NCBI RefSeq assembly: GCF_019097595.1 | Contig: NC_080717.1 | Span: 29,404,376 to 29,468,375 of the forward strand | Reading direction: 5' to 3' | Source: Hemibagrus wyckioides | Lineage: Eukaryota; Chordata; Actinopteri; Siluriformes; Bagridae | DNA: 64,000 bases | In this document: positions 9,650 to 20,889 of the stretch, piece by piece | Layout: every line of letters starts with the position of its first letter | Position numbering within the stretch: position 1 is the stretch's first letter | Program-made: the position numbers and the translations under genes | Notes under the pieces: generated by a model | What the model saw: the letters and a program-made list of their open reading frames with translations, nothing else | The model's database searches: none | Told to the model about the DNA's origin: nothing

Positions 9650-9840
9650 TACATCACATAGTTTCTTCACATCTCAGATCCATCCAGGTTCTAGCTTTAG
9701 CTGTGGTTTGGGTTTCTGTGCATGTTCTCCTCATGTGTATGTGGGTTTCCTCAGGGTTCTCTCAACTCCCAAAAACAAGGTGTATTAGCTATGATAAACT
9801 GCCCGAACACGTGAATGCGTGTATGATGTATGTAGTACAA
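9650..9840 (+). repeat. Degenerate copy of an abundant fish interspersed repeat
   Basis: The run CATGTTCTCCTCATGTGTAT, GTGGGTTTCCTCAGGGTTCT and CAACTCCCAAAAACAAGGTG is a decayed form of a very common fish repeat. Its core is GTGGGTTTCCTCCGGGT, followed by a 'TCTAAATT' block and a GGAT-rich end. A better copy lies 0.6 kb downstream at 10385-10710. Its transposition class is not clear to me. Confidence 0.6.
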
Positions 9841-10294
9841 TCAAATTTTAGGTTTAGAAACACAGATTTTCCAGAAAAGTCCGTTTTACAGTGATGAATA
9901 GAACATAAAGTTATAGAACACTGTTAAGGATAATGGATGATGTCTGAAATCACCTGCAGAAACAAGACATGCCTCTTGCAAGATGATTTCTATTTAAAAC
10001 TATACAACAGACAATAAATTCGAGAACAGATTGCAAACAGTGTTGGTGCCATATATTGATTAGATTTGATTAGATTTATTACTTTTTACTGATATTTCTG
10101 TGTTTGTTTTTGAATGTATGTTTGGTATCTGAAGTTCATCAAAGCTGAACAGCTTCACTCCAGAGACATTCGTATAAAAGTAAAAAATACACATTTGTTA
10201 AGAATTTTGAGTGAAAAAGAAGTGAGAGAAAAAAAAAGAATGAAAAAAGAATGAAAAATGAACTGTGAAGATAAAAAAGAGACAGTGGTTAAAG

Positions 10295-10297
<3 letters not shown>

Positions 10298-10326
<29 letters not shown>
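10298..10326. repeat. (GA)n microsatellite
   Basis: About 14 GA units just upstream of the interspersed repeat at 10385-10710. Confidence 0.95.
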
Positions 10327-10328
<2 letters not shown>

Positions 10329-10384
10329 TTTGTTTGGGAACACAAAGCCTTTTCATTCTTCCCCACAAACACTTTGCACAATAA

Positions 10385-10437
10385 TGTATACTGTATATAC
10401 TGTGCCTCCAGGGCTGGTGGTTCCATTCCCACCTCTG

Positions 10438-10473
<36 letters not shown>

Positions 10474-10710
10474 CTGTTCTCCCTGTGATTCAGGGGTTTC
10501 CTCCAGGTTTCCTCTCCCCGACCAAAGACATACTCTGTTTGCTGATTGGCTTCTCTAAATTATCTGTAGTGTGTGTGTGTGTGTGTGTGTGTATGCCCTG
10601 TGATGAGTTGGCACCCTGTCCAGGTTGTTCCCCTGGGATACACTCCAGGTTCCCTGTGACCTTGTGTGGGATAAATGGATGGATAAATGGATGGATGGAT
10701 GTAAATATAT
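10385..10710 (+). repeat. Abundant fish interspersed repeat with GGAT-rich end
   Basis: Landmarks in order are GGGTTTCCTCCAGGTTTCCT, the block TGATTGGCTTCTCTAAATTA, a GT-rich stretch, GATGAGTTGGCACCCTGTCC, CTCCAGGTTCCCTGTGACC, and a closing GGATAAATGGATGGAT tandem (about 10668-10701). This combination is a well-known high-copy repeat in teleosts. Two GT runs (10440-10472 and 10569-10592) lie inside it and probably grew from its GT-rich segments. Confidence 0.75.
10440..10472. repeat. (GT)n microsatellite
   Basis: About 16 GT units inside the interspersed repeat; a second run of 12 units is at 10569-10592. Confidence 0.95.
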
Positions 10711-10774
10711 ATGCTATAAGCTGATGTGTGTGTTATATTGTTATATTGCTCTATATTGTGTATTTTGTAAGCAG

Positions 10775-10833
10775 CTCAAAGCAAGAACATAAGAGCTCTG
10801 TCTCCTATGCCAACCTCAAAGTCTCCTCAAAAG
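10775..10833 (+). CDS. DOCK4: DOCK4 exon H, short tail exon
   Basis: Two bases complete an Ala codon and 19 codons follow (residues 245-263: QSKNIRALSPMPTSKSPQK). A KN and an SP-P pattern can be aligned to the human KEAKNMSD...SPPVP region. The acceptor is AAGCAG ending at 10774 and the donor GTAGGT starts at 10834. The entry phase is exactly that left by exon G, and the exit phase 0 is exactly that needed by the last exon. The assignment rests mostly on splice sites and phase, since the protein similarity is weak. The human PPVPPRP SH3 ligand motif in this region is not apparent. Confidence 0.75.
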
Positions 10834-11311
10834 GTAGGTGTCAGTCTGTAAGGACTAATCCTCTGAAATATATAACATTATATAACAAACATCATGAACA
10901 GCCAATTGACCAGAGAGTCACAAAGCAGGAAGTAATTATGAAGGGGGGGGGTGTCTTCACTAGTCAGAGATGGACAGGAAATTAAGAAAGGATGGACTAA
11001 TAAATCCTGTGAAGGAATCTTCTGTATGCTGGTATCACATGCAAATTAAAACACACACATTATGTTATTACACATTCGTTATGAGTATTTGATTAGTCTT
11101 GGTGATATGCAGAAGACAACATATGGAGCAATTAAAAAAATATGGAGCTTGTAAAATATGTTTAATATACCAAAACATTATTATACTAGGTTGTAGAATG
11201 ATCAGATGGTGAATATTCCATAAAATATTACAACATATCATTATGAATTTAATCAGTAAAACCATACAGAAGAAAATGATCTCAAATAATAGCCATCTTG
11301 TCATTCTACAG
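10834..11311 (+). other. DOCK4: DOCK4 last intron
   Basis: An AT-rich 478-base intron. Apart from a run of nine G at about 10943, nothing recognisable is seen. The acceptor TTCTACAG ends at 11311. Confidence 0.8.
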
Positions 11312-11716
11312 ACCTCAGCTCCTCCCCTCACCCCCTCTCCTACTGACGGCTTGCCTGCGGGCAGCTTAGCATCGCACTCTCCCGCCCGCTCGGGCAGCTA
11401 CAGCAGCGGCATCTCCTCTCTGAGTCGCTGCAGCGTGTCTGAGACTTGTGGCATCGATGCGGCACCACCCGAGCCGTCCGTGCCCGCGGTCCTGCCCGCC
11501 GATAACGCCATCCGCCGCGGCAGCAAGACGCCACCGCCCTACAGCGTGTATGAGAGGAACAACCCGCGCCGTGCCACCCCACTTCCCCACAGCCTGTCGG
11601 TGCCGCCTGCCACAGACAGCACCAACCTGCCCGCCAAACCGCAACTAAGCCGCACGCAGAGAATCAACTCGGAGCCACGGCACAGGATCACGCCACGGAA
11701 AGTCTCCCAGCTGTAG
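11312..11716 (+). CDS. DOCK4: DOCK4 terminal coding exon, Pro-rich C-terminus with PDZ-type ending
   Basis: 134 codons (residues 264-397) and a TAG stop at 11714-11716. The exon contains SGSYSSGISSLSRCSVSETC (about residues 291-310), SKTPPPYSVYER and PLPHSLSVP, and ends TPRKVSQL. All are hallmarks of the DOCK4 C-terminus. The Pro-rich part is the region used by DOCK4 to bind SH3 proteins. The final Ser-Gln-Leu fits a class I PDZ ligand, consistent with reported binding of a DOCK4 isoform to harmonin. The exon is strikingly GC-rich compared with its AT-rich flanks, which creates several long but meaningless frames on both strands. The stretch before SGSYSSG is clearly shorter than in mammals. 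Confidence 0.97.
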   Translation, partial: TSAPPLTPSPTDGLPAGSLASHSPARSGSYSSGISSLSRCSVSETCGIDAAPPEPSVPAVLPADNAIRRGSKTPPPYSVYERNNPRRATPLPHSLSVPPATDSTNLPAKPQLSRTQRINSEPRHRITPRKVSQL

Positions 11717-14700
11717 AGCTCCAGCACAGGAGTAGTACCTGGAACTGTCTATGCAGATCATCCAGGTTATCATGAATGTCTAGTAGTAAGTACTGAGTCA
11801 CAGTGTCTGGACTTGACGTGTAGTCTTCAAGATGTTTCATCATTGAAAGTTAATTCTCTTTGCAATGATCCCACAGATCCATTCACCCTGACTTCACCTA
11901 CTAGACACACCCAAGTGATTCCGTGAGGCAAGCAGGAATATATTACAGATGCAGTTTTATTTTTTTGTATTAACTAAAAGGAACACAATCGCGTGTTTTT
12001 TACTGCAGTGGCTGTCTTGCAATCTTCTGTGCGTTATTAACGGACAACCTGCATAAGTGCAGCGTCCAGTGGGTTCTATGTTTATTTTTCGTGAATGTTT
12101 TTTTTTTTTTTTTGAAAAATTTTATTCAATTCATATTCTGCATGGAGATATATCAGCGCTTCAAGTTCTCATGACCAATTATTACAGCTGAACTGGAATT
12201 GGGTCAGCGTTATATATCGCACATATTTTCCATTAGTATACATCCATGGCTAGTGAGACTCGCGTACAAGCATAGCCGTTAAGAGATTAGAATCTACTCT
12301 AAAAGGGCATATAGTTTACAGTTCAGTCTTTAGATCTGGCAGGTCCACATACCACTTTAGAGCAAAGGTCTGAATCATACTGGTATTTTTGATAGATGTA
12401 CAAAAAGCTCCTATCTGTACAGTATTCCGCTTATTCAACGGCAATGTTTTTAGGCCTTATACATGGACAAAGATGTGCAGCGAGTCCTGCATCCTGTTTT
12501 AACCGCTTTGTCCTTTCTGGAATGGCTGAAAGGTGCTACATATTTCTTAGTGTTTCTTTCTGACGTAGCCTTGTAGCTGCCGAACCTGCCTGACCGTTAA
12601 TTGTGCAATGTAACGAAATCGTGTGGTCTCCAAGTATTGTGCCAAAGAAACAAAACAATATTAACATTTCTGTTGGTGAGAGTAGCTAGGGCAGCTTAGA
12701 GCTCACATAGCCGTGTGAATGCTTGTGCTTGACAATGTGCTTTTTATGCAGTGTGCTGAGGCCTAGAGTACGATAGCATGAGGCATGTACAGCATCAAGC
12801 AATATAACCAGTGTAGTTTCCTAAAGAGTGTGACACTCAAAGCACAGAGGGCACAGATTGGTTTTCTTTCACTTTCAGCGATTTCAGAAGGTTTACTCTG
12901 ATGTTAGCAGAATAGCCTCAACAAGACGACGATTTAAAGCGTCATATGTTGGAGTGTTATATGAGGAAAGCGATCTTGATTTGTATTTCAGGTGGTCATG
13001 CACAAAAGTTAAAACCTGTTTTTAACTGCCAAAAGCACAGCGGACATGGAATTAAAGGAACACTGTACTGAGTATTTTTTATCTTTTAATCCTTGTTTCA
13101 ACTTTCTTAAAGAATGTAAAAAAAATTTTGTTTTAGATTTTTTTACATTACATTTTTTATGTCAGTTATTAATGAGGCTTCAGTTTAATGATTCTACAGG
13201 ACAAATTTGTACAGTGTTCAAGACTTTTCCCCTTCTCCCCTTTCAGATTTTCCGAAATGATGTTAACATTTTGACTAAAACATGTATTTTCAAGTGAGTT
13301 TGATCCGTTTACTAGGCATGTGCTGATAATCGATTACGAAAATAGATTACAAAACTTAACAATCAAAATTAATATCATTATTTTGGACACTGTGTCTGTC
13401 CCATGTGGGCAGCTGTCTCCTAATGTTCCTTAATTTGGACCATGAGGAAGTTGATGTGTTTCCTGCTCAGAGAATGTATTTTTAAAAAGCTTAATGTCGA
13501 TTATATTCTAAAGCTGGACGACAGGCTAGGCAATTTACCACGATATGAAAATGTAATATCTGTCTATGCGTACCGATGCCTGAAAAGTAACCTTTCCTGT
13601 AAAATATATTACCTTCTGTGTGCCGCCACAAATGCAACAACAAATGCAAAAAAATCTTTAGTGAAAAAGCGACAAGAATGACAAAACATCTGATAGCTGT
13701 TCACTGCCGATCCGCAACCAGAAATCATTTCACGGGTTTAACGATGATTAATACTGTAAGAGACCCACAACACGAACTTTTTGGCATTTTAATGGTTGTT
13801 TAATTTGTTTCTAGTTGCTATTTCTGCTCCTCTGTTTGTCAGTATATTGTTACTATGATGTTTGCATCTATTCTGAACACAAATCTGGAAAAATCCCCTT
13901 TTCGTTGTCTGAATTTTCTATTAAAATATTCTTGATGGAAGACAGAGTAGTAATCATTACAGGGTAATTTGAGTAATTGCAACACTAAAAAAAAATATTT
14001 CAAATCATTTTTCCACACTGAGACGAAACGTTAATCTGTGCCAAAAAATGAAGAATTTGCAACTGAGTGACATTAATACTAACTAAATACTAATAATATG
14101 ATTGAAGCAGCACAGCTAGAGAATTTGTCTGTTTATTGTTTGTTTGTTTGTTGTTTGAACATCACTGTAATTTTACTGTTCTCGTAAAAAAGCACAGTTT
14201 TGAACCTTATATCGGTCATCAGTTTCTTAAGCAAACCCGAGTAATAGCAGCTAAAGTGGATTCAGGCTTGGAAACGCATGACTCTGTAAATGGTGGCCAT
14301 TAGTACGTTGCTTGTGTGAATGAATTGATAAACAGTGTTGCAGTTGTGTTCACATATGCCTATGCTACTAAAGATGCTCATTCTAGGCAATTTTGTAATT
14401 TTTAATGGATTGCCTAGTGACCACTTTTAGAAAAACAAACTAGTATTCTTGTATTATCTCTCTTTTTCCCTCACTTTGTCTCACCTTTTGTATGGATTAG
14501 GTTTTATCTTTTTTTGTTCAATTTTTTGAACCTGTAAAGTTGTACTTTATATCATATAATGGGATGAAAGTATTCCATATAGCCCGTGTTACAGATTTTG
14601 TACAAACTGTGTTTATATGAAAATGTAACCCGTTCATAGGCTTTGAATGTTGCAATGAAAATTTTTATTTGTAAATGTTGACTATTAGACATTAATGAAT

Positions 14701-14717
14701 AAAGGTTGATTGATGTA
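11717..14717 (+). other. DOCK4: DOCK4 3' untranslated region
   Basis: About 3.0 kb from the stop codon to the best polyadenylation signal. It is AT-rich (with a 16-T run at 12098-12113) and free of recognisable transposons, unlike the surrounding introns, as expected for transcribed exon under some constraint. Open frames of 60-83 codons within it (for example 13046-13297 and 13442-13681) show no protein-like features and are treated as chance. The length is inferred from the signal at 14698, and alternative shorter UTRs are possible. Confidence 0.75.
14698..14703 (+). terminator. DOCK4: Polyadenylation signal AATAAA for DOCK4
   Basis: AATAAA with an A-rich candidate cleavage region 14-24 bases downstream (11 A at about 14717-14727). 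It is the first strong canonical hexamer preceded by long repeat-free sequence after the stop codon. Confidence 0.75.
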
Positions 14718-15974
14718 AAAAAAAAAATGGTTAAAAGGATAAAACCATATTAACATTCCACTATTAAAAACACTTATAACACAAATTAGGTAATAGAGTG
14801 AATACTTATCTGTGTTGTTTTATCATTTCGTGACATTGACATGAACAGATGAACTGAATCTGCATGCTGAACTTTATTATGGTGCAATATATCAAAAATA
14901 ACTGAAAATACACCGAAGGATCTGGATTACTTCATCACCCAGAACTGAAAACATAAATGTTGTTTTTTTCCAATTCATAGTGCTTAACACTACTATAGTT
15001 ATATAAATAAAATTAACGTACAAATATGATCCCTGTTGCCATAGAAATAACCATAAATAAGTTGCTCTAGAAAACTAAGCAGTAACCAAAGTACTCTAAA
15101 ATTTTATTCTTTGATTTTTGGTTTTATAAAACAAAAGTACAGATTACTTACACAGTCACCTCAAAGCTGTGTCTGAAATGCTGCGTTGTCTGGGTCATGG
15201 GTCTCAACCCTTTTGAGTAGACAGGAGTCTGGACTGACTGGATATAATTGCCCAGGGGCTTGGCCGAAATGGCTGAAAATGGACAGACTTATCTATTAAA
15301 ACAGATTTCCTTTGACATAAGAACCCTAGTTCAAGTACATCATTATTTATTTATTATTTATTAATTAGCCAGCTAACATTAGCTTAGAAAGTTGCTAATA
15401 TAGCTGTTACTACAGGAATATCAATGCTGACTAATTAGAATGGGTTTACCTTGGGCAAAGATGATGATTTTTGCGTAGATTACTTAATAAAATGGTCTTT
15501 CATAATTAACTCATGAAAACTAATTCCTAGACATTAGATTTTTATTCCAGGTGTCAGACTTTCATCCACTTTTAAATCAACCTTTTTCAGCACTGGCCCT
15601 ATGTCAGCAAATCCACTGGGTGTCAACCTTGGCCCAATGTCCACTTGGTCAATTTTAGCAAACCAGCACTTTCTAAACTTTCCTTTTAGCAGACATTAGC
15701 TAATGCATGCTCAGAAAGTCTTTAGAAAGGCCCAGATGATGTTACTGAGACTATTCCATTGGGTGCCAATGTTGTCCATTGAGCCAATGTTGGGCCACCA
15801 ACCGGCATCACCCGCTTATAAAGTACTGAAATGAAGTTATGAAAAAAGCTTCTCTGCCACCGCTGTGCCAGTGTTGGTTCCATTTTGGCAGGGTCACTGT
15901 GAAAAGTGCTGCTTTGCCAACATTGGCAGGACATTGTATAGTGAGGGCCAAACACAGCCTTCCAAACCCGACAG

Positions 15975-15982
15975 GTTAACAC
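15975..15982. repeat. Target-site duplication (left), GTTAACAC
   Basis: Exact 8-base match to 17321-17328, generated by insertion of the hAT-like element. Confidence 0.85.
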
Positions 15983-17320
15983 CAGTGGTGTAAAGTAATG
16001 AAGTAAAATTTCTTCGTTACAGTACTTAAGTATTTTTTGAGAGTTTTTGTACTTTCTTGAGTTTTTATATTTCTGTCAACTTTTACTTCACTACTTTTTT
16101 GAAACAAATTCTATACTTTTACTCCAATATATTTTCTGTTCTGCATTTTCGTTACTTACTACAAAAAAAACCTGCATCCAAATTTGCGTTAAAGGAAGTT
16201 TGTGGTTAGTGATGACTTTATGTCCACACGGAGCTGGGGATTTTTAAAAACAGATTTTTCAACTTTGTTATTTTTTTCAATTCTGTCCACATGACCTATG
16301 TGTTAAAAATGTCTTTGTCCACATGAAAACGTAAAACGCCCTGTTAAGTGCTGTCAGGAGTCTAGCCAATCAGAAGCCTAGACAAAACTTTATTACTGGT
16401 TCCGGTAGTTTAACAACAATGGCGTGTCGTGTGAAAGCGATGCCCTTGACATGCGAAAATTTTATTATAGAATGTAGAAGTCGGACCGGGTCTCGTCCAA
16501 AACCGCCATCGCTCTGTGTGTTGTGGGAGTTCTGTATGCAGCAGCAGTGAGCTCCGTATTACATTCCGACCCTCTGTTCATGACCGTAATGTGGGAGTAA
16601 CTGTGCGTGTGTGCACACGTAAAAAGTCCAGTAAACAACATTAACACAGTCAATAGTTTACGTAAGTCTGCTATTGCACAAAATATCTTCATAAACAAAG
16701 CTGACGTCAAATCAGGGAGACCGGCTCACAGACAATGATGTCAGTTCATCAGAATCTCCGTTCCCCCTGTCCACACAACACCACTGAAAACTGAGTTCTG
16801 GAAAATCTTCACTTTGGAAGGAGTTTTCCAAAAGCTCCCTTTTCACCGTCCTCAAACTGCATTATCATGTGGACGAAAGGTCAAAACACAGAGAAAAATC
16901 TCCCTTCTTGAAAATCCCCGGGTTCGAGTGGACATGGCCTTAGTTACAAGCTCACAGGTATGGAGACACTGATACTGTACACTTCATTACAATACAGTTC
17001 TAAAGGCCTCTTCTTTATTTCATACAAGTCTTATTTTTTTGGTGCTGCACTTATTGAGAAGTTTAAGAAAGAAAGCAATACAGAATAAAATTCATAAGTC
17101 TTGCTTTTTTATTAATTTACTTCTACTTTTACTTTCCATACTTGAATACATTCATGAAAATACTACTTTTGATACTTAAGTACAGTTTATTTCAGATATT
17201 TTAAGACTTTTACTCAAGTACAGTTATAATGGTTGTCTTTAACTTTTACTCGAGTCATTTTCTAACAAAATACCTGTACTTTTACTCAAGTATGACTTTT
17301 GGGTACTTTATACACCACAG
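15983..17320. mobile_element. hAT-like non-autonomous DNA transposon with 8-bp target duplication
   Basis: The left end CAGTGGTGTAAAGTA (15983) and right end TACTTTATACACCACAG (to 17320) are inverted repeats, and the flanking octamer GTTAACAC is duplicated exactly (15975-15982 and 17321-17328). An 8-bp target duplication and CAG/CTG ends are diagnostic for the hAT superfamily. Both arms carry many TACTTTTACT and AAGTACAGT phrases typical of a widespread fish family. There is no transposase frame. A second element is nested inside at about 16214-16941. Confidence 0.88.
16214..16941. mobile_element. Nested non-autonomous DNA transposon with imperfect inverted ends
   Basis: Left end ACTTTATGTCCACACGGAGC followed by TGGGGATTTT pairs imperfectly with the right end, GAAAATCCCCGGGTTCGAG followed by TGGACATGGCCTTA. 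The ends match the recurrent fish repeat bounded by AAGGCCATGTCCACACGAA. It sits within the hAT-like element at 15983-17320, so it is the younger of the two. No target duplication is clear and the superfamily is unassigned. A CpG-containing interior without coding capacity is typical. Confidence 0.7.
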
Positions 17321-17328
17321 GTTAACAC
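17321..17328. repeat. Target-site duplication (right), GTTAACAC
   Basis: Partner of 15975-15982. Confidence 0.85.
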
Positions 17329-17559
17329 GCCACGAGCTAACGTTACCTCACAAGACTGTGGTGTTTAAGGGAAAACTAATTCATGTTCAAAATGTTTATT
17401 CAAGTACAAAGACGTGTAAATATTAATACATAAATATCAAAGCTAAATATCTTTAATATTATTTCAAGATTTCATTTCATTTCCCTCACTTTTTATTTAT
17501 GTCTCTACTGTTCAGTATGTATGTGCTGTGATTAGCCTTCAATGCTAATGCACGGAGTT

Positions 17560-17662
17560 GTGTATATAGGGTTAAAGGCGCCGTGCTTTAGGACCGCGCG
17601 GACAAATAAATAGAGGGAGAGTCGTGACGTAGCAGCGGAGCTGCACGCGGATCACAGTGTAG
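17560..17662 (+). promoter_or_regulatory. IMMP2L: Putative IMMP2L promoter and non-coding exon 1
   Basis: A short GC- and CpG-rich island in AT-rich surroundings contains GGCGCC (about 17578), CCGCGCGG (about 17593) and a CRE-like GTGACGTAGC (about 17625). It ends in a consensus donor, CAGTGTAG|GTGAGTGG at 17662/17663. In human IMMP2L the ATG lies in the second exon after a non-coding first exon, so a 5' UTR exon here, spliced to the acceptor at 25501, fits. The transcription start is not determined. A CACGTG E-box lies downstream at 17911-17916. Confidence 0.6.
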
Positions 17663-20049
17663 GTGAGTGGAAGTGAGTGGAGCCGGTTAGAGACGAGCTT
17701 CCCTTTACACCTCACAAACATTTAATCTACACAACACACTCTGTCTTTTTCCCTGCTGTGAATAGTTTTTAAACATAGTTATAAGGAGGCGTCCACGAAT
17801 GAAGTACAGTAGTTAAATAGGATGGCTCTTCGCATAATATTAGCAGGTCAAACTAGCATGGCTAGCTACGTGATTAAAAGTGTAGGGCGCTGCGCGTGCC
17901 GTTCAGGAAGCACGTGAAGGCACAAGGTTACACTCGCGCGCTGGGAAAGGGTCATGCATTCACCGTGCACAAAAATATTATATATGAGATATATAAATGA
18001 ATCTTATATAAAAAATCTTATATATGAGATATATGCATGCGTGCAGGAGTAAATAGAGGGTAGCTGAACATTGGTTTAATAATGACAATAAAAGTAATAA
18101 TAATGCAGTTTGTTGCAATGAAATATCAGTGATTATGCCACAGTGATTATTCTAAATTCATACAGTTAAGTTGATTAGTTTGTGTCAGTTGGGAAAAGTT
18201 GAAAATGTGCAGACCAGGGTACTCCAGTTAGTTTGGGAGAGCTAGTGCAAATGTAATATATTTTGAGTAAAATTGCCTTGATTTAAATTACAGACATACA
18301 TTTATTATATTTACCTCATTATCAGCAAATACTATACATTTTCACAGAAATTAAAAGGAGTACACTGTAACAACATAGTAATATCACATAGATCAGTTGC
18401 ACCGCATAAAAACGCTGTAAACTCAATTATTCCAATTATAGGAACAAATTTTATTGAAACCCAGAAATATTAATTAATTACAGTAGATAATTGTGTGTTT
18501 TTTGTGATATCATACTAACCATGATTACTATTACGTATGTTTAATTTACAACCTTAGATGACTTAATTTTCATTTTGTAGAAGTATCAGTTTAAGCCGGG
18601 CATCAGCCGTATTTCATCAGAGTGGACGTTAGTGCATGCATCTTTTTGGTCTCTGTGCTGCCACGGTTTTCTGCACTTTACAGTCTCAGACACGAGGTGC
18701 AGGTGCTACAGGTACTGTCATTTTACCACGAACTGCACAAATGCTTCCTCCTCACAAACTTCCAAACAAAAATGACCTCAACAACCTTGCAAAACTATAC
18801 TAGTGGTCAGTTTAGAGGCAAGTGTACAATAAACTTTCATGTAAAGAAAGATTAGAAACTTGTGTTTTTGTTTGCTTGTATAAATTTTATTTTCCTTGCA
18901 CAAAATAAGTATCTGGACATGGATGAACCCTACTGGCTTTTTATAATGGACATAGAGGACCACATAAAACAATGTCCACAGTTGACATAATGAAGTCATA
19001 GCCACATGCAGCTAAACATATTAGAATTATGCTGGCTCTTCCCTCAGCTTTACATTATAAAAAATGGACTAAAAATGCAGCACATTATCAAAACAGCTGA
19101 AAGACACTGAAGTGGGAGTTAATAAATAACAGTAGTGTGAGCCAAAAGACAATAATAGTACATGGCAAGACTCATATTTGAAGACACATGATATTTAAAC
19201 GCAGTATGGCGTGTTCAGTGTTCAGATGAAACACTTTAGATGTTCACAGATGAAAAAACTTTAGATTAAAATCTCTTAAAACTGTGAATGATGCTATGAC
19301 ATTCTACTGAAAACCACTAATAGCAAAACAGCAAAGGATTATGGGACAGATACAAATACAGTGGTGGTGTTGAGACGCAAACAAAATTCCCTCAAGCGCA
19401 CTTCTATGGAGGTTTACGGTCAAATGCATCTTCAGCACAACTCGATTGATGACGTACAGCAGAACATTTGCTTTAACTGCAGATCTCTTGTTAGAGGATC
19501 TTCGTCATACAGAGTACATGTGTAAATATTTATGTATTCATTATAGTAATTGCAGGTAAAGACATAAGTCTCTTAAAGTCTGGAAAAGAAATGCGTTGTT
19601 GATTTCAGTGTTTAAACCGAGCATCCTCTGCTGGTGTGTGTCTAAGGTGAGAAGCTGAATTTCTCTAATCTCTAATGATGTCACTGTGATGCTTCAGTCT
19701 CAAGCTGGAATTCACTACATTGCTTTTTTTGACCAGCAGAAGATTGGAACGAAGAAGCTTAACATGCATGTTTCTTATGTATGTAATATTAATACATTCC
19801 ATTTCTTTTAATGTGGTGTAACTGCAGACGTGTGCAGTGATGTAGTCTCACAACTCACGTGTGTAGAATTTAATACGTTTTCCTGGGAAGATATACAGTC
19901 ACACATGGACAGATCATAAATGTATTAGCTAGACCACCAACGTTTGTTTGCCCAGGAAACCTCCAGGCTAAAAATGTTTAGTTAACGTAATAATGTGAGT
20001 GAGCTCTAGGTAAAAGCTACGTCCCAGTGACGTATTACACGCTGTGTAC

Positions 20050-20889
20050 TGCAGTACTGTGTATACTACCATGTGGACTATGATGGAGATGAAACAAAAA
20101 CGCTAAACAAAAACATGGCTGTGTTTAAGCGCTGTTCCACACGAGTTACTGACATGGAAATACTTCAACATGACCACACATCTGCAGCTCCATCACCCAG
20201 AGATATCACTGTGTGGAAGCAGGAGGGCAGAGCAGGGAACACAGGAACCCAAAACACCACAGTCCCCTATCTGATTCCTTCCAGCATTCAGACACAACTG
20301 GTTCAGAGAGACACAAAAAATAATTATAATATAATAATTGCTAAAGATTTGCAGCCGTTTTCTGTGATGGGTGATGTGGGCTTTCGGCAGCTTATAAAAG
20401 TGATCGAACCGCGTTACACACTACCGACACACCCTTTTTCCCCGAACTCTATGAAAAGACGTGCAAAAAATCGAAACCGAATCGGCTAAAGCACAAAGCC
20501 CTGCTCTAATAACAGATATTTGGACCTCGCAGGTAACAGAGAGTTATCTCACCCTGACTGGTCATTACATACCGGATTGGGGGAAAAGAGCGCCGTACTC
20601 CAAACCCATCTTCTGTAATAAAGTCATACAAGCGCTAATTTTTATATCTCACTATTTTCAGTACACTATGAATGTGTACAAGTTGATTTTTGGATTTAAG
20701 TAAAATAAAGAGAATTGCAACTAAAACCAGTTTTTTTCTTCTTAACATACTTACTGTTCCTGTCACCTAAACAAAGAATAATGGGAAAAAAACTTTAATT
20801 TGCCAAGCCATCAGAACCGAACCGAAAACCGTGATTAAAAACCGCGGAACATATTGAACTGTGGGTTAACTGTATTGTTGCATCCCTAG
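20050..20889 (+). mobile_element. hAT transposon remnant with transposase fragment
   Basis: The right end, ATTGTTGCATCCCTAG (to 20889), preceded by an AACCGAACCGAAAACCG block, is the familiar terminus of a fish hAT family whose ends begin CTAGGGGTGCAAC. The left inverted repeat is absent. Transposase coding sequence occupies about 20145-20600 and the remainder of the gene is deleted before the 3' terminus. The element is therefore internally deleted and 5'-truncated. Confidence 0.75.
20073..20600 (+). pseudogene. hAT (ZBED-like) transposase fragment, frameshifted
   Basis: In the first frame (20073-20489) the residues DLQPFSVMGDVGFRQLIK and EPRYTLPTHPFSPNSM match the N-terminal part of hAT transposases of the Ac/ZBED type. 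A shift of frame at about 20475 continues with ALITDIWTSQVTESYLTLTG, the conserved TDIWTS motif that follows in the family. The BED zinc finger, most of the RNase H-like catalytic fold and the C-terminal dimerisation domain are missing, so no activity is expected. Confidence 0.82.

Larger units (their letters stand above)
9498..10774 (+). other. DOCK4: DOCK4 intron between exons G and H
   Basis: A repeat-rich 1.3-kb intron with two copies of one interspersed repeat plus (GA)n and (GT)n runs. In human the corresponding protein segment is longer, so a diverged micro-exon could be hidden here, but I see none with both a good acceptor and a good donor in a compatible phase. Confidence 0.7.
14718..17560. 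other. DOCK4-IMMP2L intergenic region
   Basis: About 2.9 kb separates the DOCK4 poly(A) site from the putative IMMP2L promoter. Nearly half is the hAT-like insertion at 15983-17320. The segment 15560-15970, with several GCCAATGTTGG-like phrases, looks like part of another dispersed fish repeat, but I cannot delimit it. The rest (14730-15560 and 17330-17560) shows nothing recognisable. Confidence 0.7.

Noticed and set aside
11339..11727. Antisense and alternative-frame ORFs over the last DOCK4 exon
   Set aside because: The exon is GC-rich, which removes stop codons in all frames. Only the frame matching DOCK4 has family similarity and splice continuity.
13046..13803. Small ORFs (61-83 codons) downstream of the DOCK4 stop
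   Set aside because: They lie in the 3' UTR, are AT-rich and show no protein-like pattern.
18622..19005. Overlapping ORFs on both strands in IMMP2L intron 1
   Set aside because: No splice context, no recognised domain, and composition matching the surrounding intron.
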